Of a DNA stretch of 59,149 bases, positions 44,831 through 51,774 are shown piece by piece; the first letter of the stretch is position 1; each line of letters opens with the position of its first letter. Made by a program: the position numbers and the translations under genes. The notes beneath the pieces are model-generated. The model ran no database searches. It saw only the letters and a list, made by a program, of their open reading frames with translations, and had not been told where the DNA came from. The stretch is taken from the NCBI GenBank assembly GCA_016927755.1, contig JAFGLZ010000231.1, positions 1-59,149 of the forward strand, in the 5' to 3' direction. This DNA comes from Phycisphaerae bacterium (lineage in GTDB: Bacteria > Planctomycetota > Phycisphaerae > UBA1845 > JAFGLZ01).

Positions 44831-45658
44831 CTAGCCCTTGTCGATCACGTCATTCATGCTGCCGCTGCGGAATCCCTGCAGGTCGAGCGTGACGTACTTG
44901 TAGCCCAGCTCCCGCAGGGCCCGAACGACCTCCTCCCGCCGAACGGGCTCGGCGAACTCGAGAACCCGGTCTGCGGGCACCTCGATCCTCGCCAGGTCGC
45001 CGTGATGGCGCAGGCGGAACTCGCGCAGACCGAACTGGCGTAGATACGCCTCGGCCTGCTCGATCTGGCTCAGCGTCTCCCGAGTGATCGGGATGCCGTA
45101 GGCGATCCGCGTCGACAGGCACGGGTTGGCGGGCTTGTCGTGCGTGGGCAGACCGAAGTCCTCGCTCAGCCGACGAATGTCGGCCTTGGTCATCCCGACG
45201 TCGGCGCACGGGTTCCCGATCCCATAGGCCACCGCCGCCTTCATCCCCGGCCGAAAGTCGCCCAGGTCGTCGGCGTTCGCGCCGGTCAAGACGGCCCCGT
45301 AACCCCGCTCCTCGGCAAGCTGCGTCAGCTTGCTGTACAGATCAATGCGGCAGAAGTAGCACCGGTCGGGCGGGTTCTTGATGTAGCGTGGGTCGTCCAG
45401 CTCGTGCGTCTCGATCACTAGGTGATCGGCGCCGATTTGGGCGGCCAGCTCCCGGGCCTCCTTCAACTCGTGCCGCGGGACGCTGGGGCTGTCGGCCGTC
45501 ACGGCCAGGACGCGGTCCCTCCCCAGCACGTCAAGGGCCACCTTGAGAACGAACGTCGAGTCCACCCCGCCGCTGAAGGCGACCAGGACACGGTCATACC
45601 GAGCGATCACCTCGCGGAAGTGCTCGAGCTTCTTGTCAATCGCAACCGTCGTGGTCAT
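44831..45658 (-). CDS. larE: LarE-type sulphur transferase (ATP-dependent)
   Basis: 275 residues. LarE supplies sulphur to the nickel-pincer cofactor of lactate racemase-type enzymes. The PP-loop is VAFSGGVDSTF (30-35) and LTGANADDLGDFRPGM is the ATP-pyrophosphatase core. C180 in NPCLSTR sits where the sacrificial cysteine of LarE lies. C100 and C103 (DRCYFC) are additional. ATG 45658 has AGAGGTG upstream. Neither larB nor larC, nor a racemase, is nearby, so the target is unknown. A more general sulphur transferase is possible. Confidence 0.82.
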   Translation of the reverse strand: MTTTVAIDKKLEHFREVIARYDRVLVAFSGGVDSTFVLKVALDVLGRDRVLAVTADSPSVPRHELKEARELAAQIGADHLVIETHELDDPRYIKNPPDRCYFCRIDLYSKLTQLAEERGYGAVLTGANADDLGDFRPGMKAAVAYGIGNPCADVGMTKADIRRLSEDFGLPTHDKPANPCLSTRIAYGIPITRETLSQIEQAEAYLRQFGLREFRLRHHGDLARIEVPADRVLEFAEPVRREEVVRALRELGYKYVTLDLQGFRSGSMNDVIDKG

Positions 45659-45772
45659 CGTGACACACCTCTCACGGCTCAATTCCATGGTAGGCACCGA
45701 CCAGCGTCCTCGTAAAGCCCCTCCGCGGATTCCGCCGGAAGAAAGCCCCTTTTGCCCCGCGGCCAAAGATGG

Positions 45773-45778
45773 TAACCT
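45773..45778 (+). promoter_or_regulatory. Possible -10 box (TAACCT) of a leaderless small gene
   Basis: TAACCT is followed by 6 bases and ATG 45785. The stretch GGTAACCT-ATTGGCATG resembles the Mut7-C gene start GGTATACTGATCGGCATG, which also lacks a leader. Weak on its own. Confidence 0.25.
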
Positions 45779-45784
45779 ATTGGC

Positions 45785-45973
45785 ATGCAACAGATGCTAC
45801 CCTTTGTGGTCCTGATCTGTCTTGCCATGGCGTCACTCGTCGCGTTGTACACGCGACGACCTCGCCGGGAGCGGGTCAGACCGCTTGCCATGCTGATCGC
45901 GGTGAAAAGGCCTACCGTCAGACCTCGTGGCCACCGATCCGGTCGGTGGCGGTTCGAGCAATGGCGGTGTTGA
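45785..45973 (+). CDS. Small membrane protein, uncertain
   Basis: 62 residues: an N-terminal hydrophobic span (MLPFVVLICLAMASLVALY) and an Arg-rich tail. No family is recognised and no ribosome site is seen. The only support is the start-region resemblance to another leaderless gene and the single-span plan. It could be a chance ORF. Confidence 0.3.
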   Translation: MQQMLPFVVLICLAMASLVALYTRRPRRERVRPLAMLIAVKRPTVRPRGHRSGRWRFEQWRC

Positions 45974-46103
45974 CCCGGGCCTCTTCGCGGTCATTCTGTT
46001 GCCAATTGAGAGAGTGCGTCCGGTGTCGCGGGGTTTCCGTGACGTCGCCGTCATCCGTGTCGGTCCAAGTGACCGTGCGAGCTTGAGTCCCGACCGCACG
46101 TAG

Positions 46104-46122
46104 CATGGGCATCTTGCCCATG
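46104..46122. repeat. Short intergenic palindrome
   Basis: CATGGGC, loop ATCTT, GCCCATG: a perfect 7-bp stem. It belongs by layout with the palindromes at 50181-50197 and 58914-58933. Confidence 0.45.
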
Positions 46123-46237
46123 AACCATCACGGACGAGACACCCGTGCGACCGTGGCGAAAATCTGCCCGCGGTCACCGGGGCCGCATCGGCAGTGGTAA
46201 TCCGTAGGACTGCTTGCTTACCAGCGCGAGGCACGAA

Positions 46238-46900
46238 GTGGACATAGAGCTGCGCGACAAGCTACGGGGCAAGTTCATCGTCTTCGACGGCCCGGACGGC
46301 TGTGGCAAGACGACCCAGTTGGCTCGCCTGGCCGAGGCCCTGTCCACATCGGGGGCGACCGTCGTCCGCGCGAGAGACCCGGGCGGCACGAAGGTCGGCG
46401 ATCGCATCCGCGCGATCCTCCTCGGCGACGACCTCGACCACATGGACCCCCGGTGCGAAACGCTCCTGTTCATGGCCTCCCGGGCCCAGCTCGTGACCGA
46501 GGTGATCGCCCCGGCGCTTCGCGCCGGCCAAACGGTGTTGTGCGATCGGTTCATCTCGTCGACGTGCGCCTACCAGGGCGCCCTCGGCCTCGACGTCGAC
46601 CGAGTCATCCGCCTGGGCACGGAGGCCGTCGGCGAGACCTGGCCCGATCTGACGTGCGTGCTCGACCTCTCCGCCGAAGCCGGCCTGCGGCGGGCACGAC
46701 ACAGAGCCGAACGAGCAAACGACGGTTCGACCGCCGACGCCATGGAGGCTCGCCCCCTGGACTTCCATCGGCGCGTCCAGGAGCTGTTCTGCGGGTTGCC
46801 CGGGGTTTACCCGAAGCCGGTGGTCGTCGTGGAGGCCGACGGGAGCATCGACGAGGTCTTCATGCGTGTCATTGAGGCGTTGCGTCATGCCGATCTTTGA
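46238..46900 (+). CDS. tmk: Thymidylate kinase
   Basis: 220 residues. Phosphorylates dTMP. P-loop DGPDGCGKTTQ, then ARDPGGTKVGDRIRAILL, LFMASRAQLV and CDRFISSTCAYQG are the family blocks. GTG 46238 has GAGG upstream and is preferred; an in-frame TTG lies at 46214. The stop overlaps the holB start by 14 bases. The order tmk-holB-ricT is the same core arrangement known in Firmicutes. Confidence 0.94.
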   Translation: MDIELRDKLRGKFIVFDGPDGCGKTTQLARLAEALSTSGATVVRARDPGGTKVGDRIRAILLGDDLDHMDPRCETLLFMASRAQLVTEVIAPALRAGQTVLCDRFISSTCAYQGALGLDVDRVIRLGTEAVGETWPDLTCVLDLSAEAGLRRARHRAERANDGSTADAMEARPLDFHRRVQELFCGLPGVYPKPVVVVEADGSIDEVFMRVIEALRHADL

Positions 46901-48077
46901 CGTCAGACATCAAGCGCGAGCGCACCGCATCCTTCAGCGGGCGATGAGCAGCCACCGTCTGCCGCACGCCTATATCTTCCATGGGCCGGACGGCGTCGGC
47001 AAACGAACGCTGGCGATGGCCTTCGCCCGACTGCTCCTGTGCCCGGGGCCGGTCACCCCGGAACCGCCGGATGAGCTCATCGGTGACGACGACATCGCCT
47101 GGCGGGACGCCTGCGGCCACTGCGAGGACTGCAGGCTGAGCGCCGCCGAGACCCATCCGGACCTGCAAGTCGTCTACAAGGCCCTGAACCGCTATCACCC
47201 CGCGCCCGAGGTCCGCGCCCGCAAGGCGATCGATCTCGGCGTCGACGTCGTGCGACACTTCGTCATCGAGCGGGCAAATGACCGTCCCGCCCGAGGAAGC
47301 GCAAGGGTCTTCGTCGTGCTCGACAGCGAGGAGATGAGCGTCGCCGCCCAGAACGCCCTGCTCAAGACGCTCGAGGAACCGCCGGGTGCTGCCTTCATCA
47401 TCCTGCTGACGCGGTCCATCGACCGGCTGCTGCCGACGACGCGATCGCGCTGCCAGCCCGTGCCGTTCGTCGCCCTGCCGACCGACTTCGTGGTCCAGCG
47501 ACTCCGGCAGGCCCGCCCGGACCTGCCCGACGAGCAGGTCCGCTTCCTCAGTCGCTACAGCAATGGCCGACTGGGCACCGCCCTCCGTCAGGCCGACGCG
47601 GGTATCTTCGAGGCCAAGATCCGCCTGAACGAGGCCCTGGCTGATCTCCGACGGGTCGGGCCGTCCGACCTGGCCAAGCTCGTCCAGGACAGCGCCGCCA
47701 AGCTGGCCGAGGGATACATCGAGGAGATGGTGGAATCGGGCATGATCGAAAAGGCGAACGAGGCCTCCACGACCGAGCCCGTCAGACGCGGGCTCATCGT
47801 GCTGCTGTCCCTGGCATCGTGCCTGTACCGGGACGTCATCCAGATGGGCTGCGGTCGCCCCGAAGAGATCGTCAACGTCGACCAGCAGGACCAGGTCCGC
47901 ACCGTAGCGGCACGCATCGCCCCGGAGGCGGCCGCCGAGGCCGTCCGCGAGATCTACAAGACCGAGACGGACGTCGCCGCCAACGCCAACGCCGCGCTGG
48001 CGTTCGAGGCGCTCGCCGTTCGCCTGCTGCGGCTTGAGCCGCGGCGGGCGGAGAAGGCGCCTTCCAGACAAGCATAA
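46887..48077 (+). CDS. holB: DNA polymerase III subunit delta-prime
   Basis: 396 residues. Clamp-loader ATPase-like subunit. The P-loop is FHGPDGVGKRTLA; a zinc-binding cluster is CGHCEDC preceded by LLLC; VVLDSEEMSVAAQNALLKTLEEPP is the Walker B region; and TTRSRCQPV is the SRC motif. ATG 46887 overlaps the tmk end and follows GAGG. The C-terminal domain is helical, as expected for the collar. RicT follows after 10 bases. Confidence 0.92.
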   Translation: MPIFDVRHQARAHRILQRAMSSHRLPHAYIFHGPDGVGKRTLAMAFARLLLCPGPVTPEPPDELIGDDDIAWRDACGHCEDCRLSAAETHPDLQVVYKALNRYHPAPEVRARKAIDLGVDVVRHFVIERANDRPARGSARVFVVLDSEEMSVAAQNALLKTLEEPPGAAFIILLTRSIDRLLPTTRSRCQPVPFVALPTDFVVQRLRQARPDLPDEQVRFLSRYSNGRLGTALRQADAGIFEAKIRLNEALADLRRVGPSDLAKLVQDSAAKLAEGYIEEMVESGMIEKANEASTTEPVRRGLIVLLSLASCLYRDVIQMGCGRPEEIVNVDQQDQVRTVAARIAPEAAAEAVREIYKTETDVAANANAALAFEALAVRLLRLEPRRAEKAPSRQA

Positions 48078-48087
48078 GAGGATTTCC

Positions 48088-49548
48088 ATGAACGACCCGA
48101 ACGAATCGATGGACGAGCCGCAACCCGAGGCGCCGCCCGGCGACGAGCACGCGTCCGAGGCTGCCGATGCGTCCACCGAGACGTCTGGCCAGGACCCAGC
48201 GCCGGACCAGACCGCCGACTCGCCGCATGACGGCGCCCAACAGGAACAGGCCGTCCAAGACGCTCGAGACAGCCAGCCCCCGGCCAGAAGGGACGATCGT
48301 CCTCGGATCATCGCCCGATACGGACTGCTCGGACTGATCGGCGAGTTCACCGTAACCAAGAAGATCGCGTTCTCTCGCGGCGGTAAGCTGGTCCTCCAGA
48401 CCGACCGAGGCATCGAGATCGGACAGCACGTGCCGGTTCAGTGCAACGGCGGCCCGGGCGATCAGGTCGACAGCGAGGCGATCCGACAGTACCTCACCGC
48501 GAGCGGACCGGAGTATCTGCAGCGGCGCGTCGGGAGGGTCCTTCGCGCCGCCAGCGAACAGGACCTCAGCGAGGAACGGCACATCAACCTGGGGGCCCAG
48601 GAGGAGCTGGCCTACTGCCGCGAGCTGATTCTGCAGCACGAGCTGCCGATGGACCTCATCACTTGCGAACACCTGTTCGGCGGTGAACGGATCATCTTCT
48701 ACTTCATGGCCGACGGGCGCGTCGATTTCCGCCAGCTCGTGCGCGACCTGGCCCGGCAGTATCAGACGCGGATCGAGATGCGCCAGGTGGGCGCTCGGGA
48801 CGAGGCCCGCCTCGTCGCCGACTACGAGATCTGCGGGCGGGAGTGCTGCTGCAAGAACTTCCTCAAGACGCTCCGCCCCGTCAGCATGAAGATGGCCAAG
48901 ATGCAAAAGGCCACGCTCGATCCCTCCAAGGTCTCGGGACGGTGCGGCCGGCTGCGGTGCTGCCTCCGCTATGAGCACGAGGTCTACGATGAACTGAACA
49001 AGCGATTGCCCCGAAACAACACCTGGGTGCGAACGCCGGACGGCGAAGGAAAGGTCGTGGACCGCCAGGTCATCACGCAGTTGCTCACCATCGAGCTGGA
49101 GTCCCAGCGCCGCGTGTCCTACCCGTTTGAGGAGGTCGAGGTGCTGGGCCAGAGGCCACCGCAGCCGACGCCCCCGCCCGCCGGAGGACGCGGCGAGCCT
49201 GCCGACAGGAACGACAAGTCGACGGATCTGGACGATCGCTCCCGCCGCAGAGGCCCCAGACGTCGCCTGCGGGATGCCTCGGACCGCCCCGGCGAATCGG
49301 GACCGCCCGCGGAGTCGAAGGAAGCGGCCCCGGCCCCGCAAGACACCTCGCCCGCCCCGTCGACGGAACCGCGCCAAGCCGGTCCCCAGGATCGATCGTC
49401 GAACGGAAACGCGGACAAGGCCTCGGACGGATCGAAGGAATCCGGCAAGAAGCGACGCAGACGACGCAGACGACGCCCGCCTCGCAGGGACGGCAACGGC
49501 GGCGGCACGGCAGACGGATCGTCGCAACAGAACGGCGGTAACGATTAG
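48088..49548 (+). CDS. ricT: PSP1/RicT-family iron-sulphur protein with long charged tails
   Basis: 486 residues; typical RicT (YaaT) is about 275. The core spans residues 70-350, with HFxxR-type blocks such as EHLFGGERIIFYFMADGRVD and the cysteine set C249, C253-C255 (ICGRECCCKNFL) and C286, C291, C292 (GRCGRLRCC). The Ric complex binds iron-sulphur clusters and affects RNA processing in Bacillus. The N-terminal 70 residues are acidic and disordered. The C-terminal ~130 residues are Pro/Asp/Ser-rich and end with a run of arginines (SGKKRRRRRRRRPPRR). AGAGGA precedes ATG 48088. No RicA or RicF gene is visible. Confidence 0.85.
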   Translation: MNDPNESMDEPQPEAPPGDEHASEAADASTETSGQDPAPDQTADSPHDGAQQEQAVQDARDSQPPARRDDRPRIIARYGLLGLIGEFTVTKKIAFSRGGKLVLQTDRGIEIGQHVPVQCNGGPGDQVDSEAIRQYLTASGPEYLQRRVGRVLRAASEQDLSEERHINLGAQEELAYCRELILQHELPMDLITCEHLFGGERIIFYFMADGRVDFRQLVRDLARQYQTRIEMRQVGARDEARLVADYEICGRECCCKNFLKTLRPVSMKMAKMQKATLDPSKVSGRCGRLRCCLRYEHEVYDELNKRLPRNNTWVRTPDGEGKVVDRQVITQLLTIELESQRRVSYPFEEVEVLGQRPPQPTPPPAGGRGEPADRNDKSTDLDDRSRRRGPRRRLRDASDRPGESGPPAESKEAAPAPQDTSPAPSTEPRQAGPQDRSSNGNADKASDGSKESGKKRRRRRRRRPPRRDGNGGGTADGSSQQNGGND

Positions 49549-49601
49549 GACAAAGATAACCGGCCGACCAGCATCCGTCGGTCTAGAGGATCGTAGCGGC
49601 A

Positions 49602-50141
49602 ATGGCTCGACAACCGAACAAGGAGATCGAACAGGTCGTTGCGGAGGTGGGCAAGTATCCCATCGAGGCCTACCAGTTCATCAGGGAAGGGCTCGGCTTC
49701 ACCGTGGACCGCATCCACGGCAAGGAGACGCCCATCGTGCATGACATCCACAAGTTCATGTTCGAGCAGGACCTCGACTTGGCGGACCTCGATACGAGAT
49801 ATCGAGCCGGCGAACTGCCCGAGGACATCGCGACGTACCTCCGGGACAACGGCGGCGCCCAGGCCGTCAACCGTCACGTCGGCAGCCGAGAGCTGTGCTG
49901 GGGCCTGCGAGATTTCTCCCTGCTAAAATGGGGACTCTTGGCCAGCGTCGTCCTGAAAAGCTGGAACGTCACCGCCACGGCCGATTTCGGTCGGATCGTC
50001 TTCGCGCTTGTCGACAACGGATACCTGCAAACAGAGCCCCAAGACCGCGTCGAGGACTTCAAGGACGTCTACGATTTCGCAACGGCCTTCGATCAGGTCT
50101 ACATGATCGGTTCTCAGGACGAGGAACGCGAAACGCCCTAG
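49602..50141 (+). CDS. Minf_1886-type conserved protein of Planctomycetes/Verrucomicrobia
   Basis: 179 residues. The pattern VAEVGKYPIEAYQFIREGLGF ... HDIHKFMFEQ ... SRELCWGLRDFSLLKWGLLASVVLKSW matches the Minf_1886 family, found mainly in Planctomycetes and Verrucomicrobia. FGRIVFALVDNGYLQTEPQDRVEDF closes the conserved part. No function is known. It follows ricT by 53 bases on the same strand. It is useful mainly as a lineage marker. Confidence 0.8.
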   Translation: MARQPNKEIEQVVAEVGKYPIEAYQFIREGLGFTVDRIHGKETPIVHDIHKFMFEQDLDLADLDTRYRAGELPEDIATYLRDNGGAQAVNRHVGSRELCWGLRDFSLLKWGLLASVVLKSWNVTATADFGRIVFALVDNGYLQTEPQDRVEDFKDVYDFATAFDQVYMIGSQDEERETP

Positions 50142-50180
50142 CAGCGTCTCTTCGGCAGGTAGACTTCGTGCTGCCGTAAC

Positions 50181-50197
50181 GCAGGCTTCCAGCCTGC
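50181..50197. repeat. Short intergenic palindrome
   Basis: GCAGGCT, TCC, AGCCTGC: a perfect 7-bp stem between the Minf_1886 gene and aroA. Confidence 0.45.
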
Positions 50198-50235
50198 TCA
50201 GAAACCCAGGACGTATGATTCCGGGGTATGCCACG

Positions 50236-51510
50236 ATGAATCTCACGACCCGCCGCTCCACGCTTCGAGGCCGGGTGTTCATGCCCGGCAGCAAATCCCA
50301 CACCATCCGCGCCGTGGCGATCGCCTCGCTGGCCGAAGGAGAATCGACCATCACCGCGCCGATGGTCTCACAGGACACGCGATCGGCCGCCGCGTGCTAC
50401 CGCGCCATGGGCGCCGAGATCGACACGTGCCGATCCGACGTCTGGCGCGTCAAAGGTCTCGCGGGACGCCCCCTGCCCCCCGAGAACGTCATCGACGTGG
50501 AAAACAGCGGAACGACGCTTCGGGTGGCCGTCGGGTCGGCGGCCCTCGTCGAGAAGGGGCTCATCGTATTCACCGGCGACGAGCAGATTCGACGTCGTCC
50601 CATCGCGCCGCTCCTGGAGGCCCTCGTCCGACTTGGTGCCCGGGCCGAGACGGCGCGCGGCAACGGGTGCGCCCCCCTCGTCGTCGGCCCGCGTCTGACC
50701 GGCGGACGCACGACGCTAGAGGCCGTCACCAGCCAGTACCTCTCCAGTCTCCTCATCAACTGCCCGCTGGCACGCGACGACACCGAGATCACGGTCACGG
50801 TCCTGAACGAAGCGCCCTACGTCCAGATCACGCTCGACTGGCTCGATGCACAAGGAATCGCCTACGAACGGAAAGGCCTGACGTGGTTTCGCATCAAGGG
50901 CGGACAGTCCTATCGCGCGTTCGAGCGTCGGATCCCCGCGGACTTCTCCTCCGCCACCTTCTTCCTCTGTGCCGGGGCGATGGCCGACGCGGACATCGTC
51001 GTCTCGGGCCTCGACATGAACGATACGCAGGGCGACAAGGCCGTCGCCGACTACCTCCGGTCGATGGGCGCCAACATCGAGGTGACCGACGAGGGCATTC
51101 ACGTGTCTCGCGGCGATCTCCGTGGAACCGAGATCGATCTAAACGCCACGCCCGACGCCCTCCCCGCAATGGCCGTCGTCGGATGCCTGGCTCGAGGCAC
51201 GACCCGACTCGTCAACGTGCCGCAGGCCCGTCTGAAAGAGACCGATCGAATCCAAGTCATGGCGGCCGAGCTCGGCAAACTCGGGGCTCGATGCGAGGAA
51301 CTGCCGGACGGGCTGGTCATCCACGAGTCCAAGCTCCACGGCGGGCATGTCCACGGCCACGGCGACCACCGCGTCGTCATGGCCCTCTCCCTGGCGGGCC
51401 TCGTGGGCGACGAACCCGTCACGATCGACACGGCCGAGGCCGTCGACGTCACCTTCCCCGAGTACGCCGATCTCATGCGATCCGTCGGAGCGGACCTCAC
51501 GACAGCCTAG
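50236..51510 (+). CDS. aroA: 3-Phosphoshikimate 1-carboxyvinyltransferase (EPSP synthase)
   Basis: 424 residues. Shikimate pathway enzyme using phosphoenolpyruvate. Landmarks: FMPGSKSHTIRAVAIA (shikimate-phosphate binding), NSGTTLRV, TSQYLSSLLINCPLA, the catalytic RLKETDRIQVM and GDHRVVMALSLAGL, and VDVTFPEYADLM at the end. Start ATG 50236 is chosen with GGGG upstream; ATG 50215 (AGGA upstream) is an alternative that adds 7 residues. A TATGAT at 50213-50218 may be its -10 box. The stop TAG coincides with copy 2 of the dispersed repeat. Confidence 0.95.
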   Translation: MNLTTRRSTLRGRVFMPGSKSHTIRAVAIASLAEGESTITAPMVSQDTRSAAACYRAMGAEIDTCRSDVWRVKGLAGRPLPPENVIDVENSGTTLRVAVGSAALVEKGLIVFTGDEQIRRRPIAPLLEALVRLGARAETARGNGCAPLVVGPRLTGGRTTLEAVTSQYLSSLLINCPLARDDTEITVTVLNEAPYVQITLDWLDAQGIAYERKGLTWFRIKGGQSYRAFERRIPADFSSATFFLCAGAMADADIVVSGLDMNDTQGDKAVADYLRSMGANIEVTDEGIHVSRGDLRGTEIDLNATPDALPAMAVVGCLARGTTRLVNVPQARLKETDRIQVMAAELGKLGARCEELPDGLVIHESKLHGGHVHGHGDHRVVMALSLAGLVGDEPVTIDTAEAVDVTFPEYADLMRSVGADLTTA

Positions 51511-51556
51511 CGCCCTTCTCGGTCAGACAGTTTCGTCGCGGGTGGCATGGGTCCGC
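51508..51556 (+). repeat. Dispersed 49-bp intergenic repeat, copy 2
   Basis: Begins at the TAG of aroA and matches copy 1 (37090-37138) at 40 of 49 positions by hand count. Its end, CATGGGTCCGC (51546-51556), is matched in inverse orientation by GCGGACCCGTG (51627-51637), ten of eleven positions, so the region could fold back. Confidence 0.6.
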
Positions 51557-51774
51557 TCTGTAAGAGCGTCCCGCACGAAGCCACCGCCGCTCAGCAAAAG
51601 GGACCATCGCCTGAACAAAACGCTCCGCGGACCCGTGTTTCGTTCCATGTCATAGGGCCCATCTGACGCTGAGCCGTTCCTCCCCGAATACAGCGCGAGA
51701 CTCACTCGCTGAGAACGGCAACTAGGCAGCCCATCACCCCCGTGATCGTAGCAGAGCGCCTCAGCCCACCCTCT

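Larger units (their letters stand above)
45659..46237. other. 579-bp gap between larE and tmk
   Basis: It holds the small candidate gene at 45785 and a hairpin at 46104-46122 (CATGGGC, ATCTT, GCCCATG). Next to that hairpin lies a further CACGG...CCGTG pair. Otherwise nothing is recognisable; it looks like decayed or repeat-rich spacer. Confidence 0.6.

Noticed and set aside
46869..48413. 514-residue minus-strand frame across holB
   Set aside because: Shadow frame; holB has all clamp-loader motifs.
47872..49602. Long minus-strand frame over ricT
   Set aside because: Arg/Leu/Val-rich shadow of ricT with no motif; ricT has conserved cysteines and synteny.
51730..51750. ATCAC-CCCC-GTGAT as terminator of the YhaN gene
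   Set aside because: Only 5 bp of stem and no U-tract.
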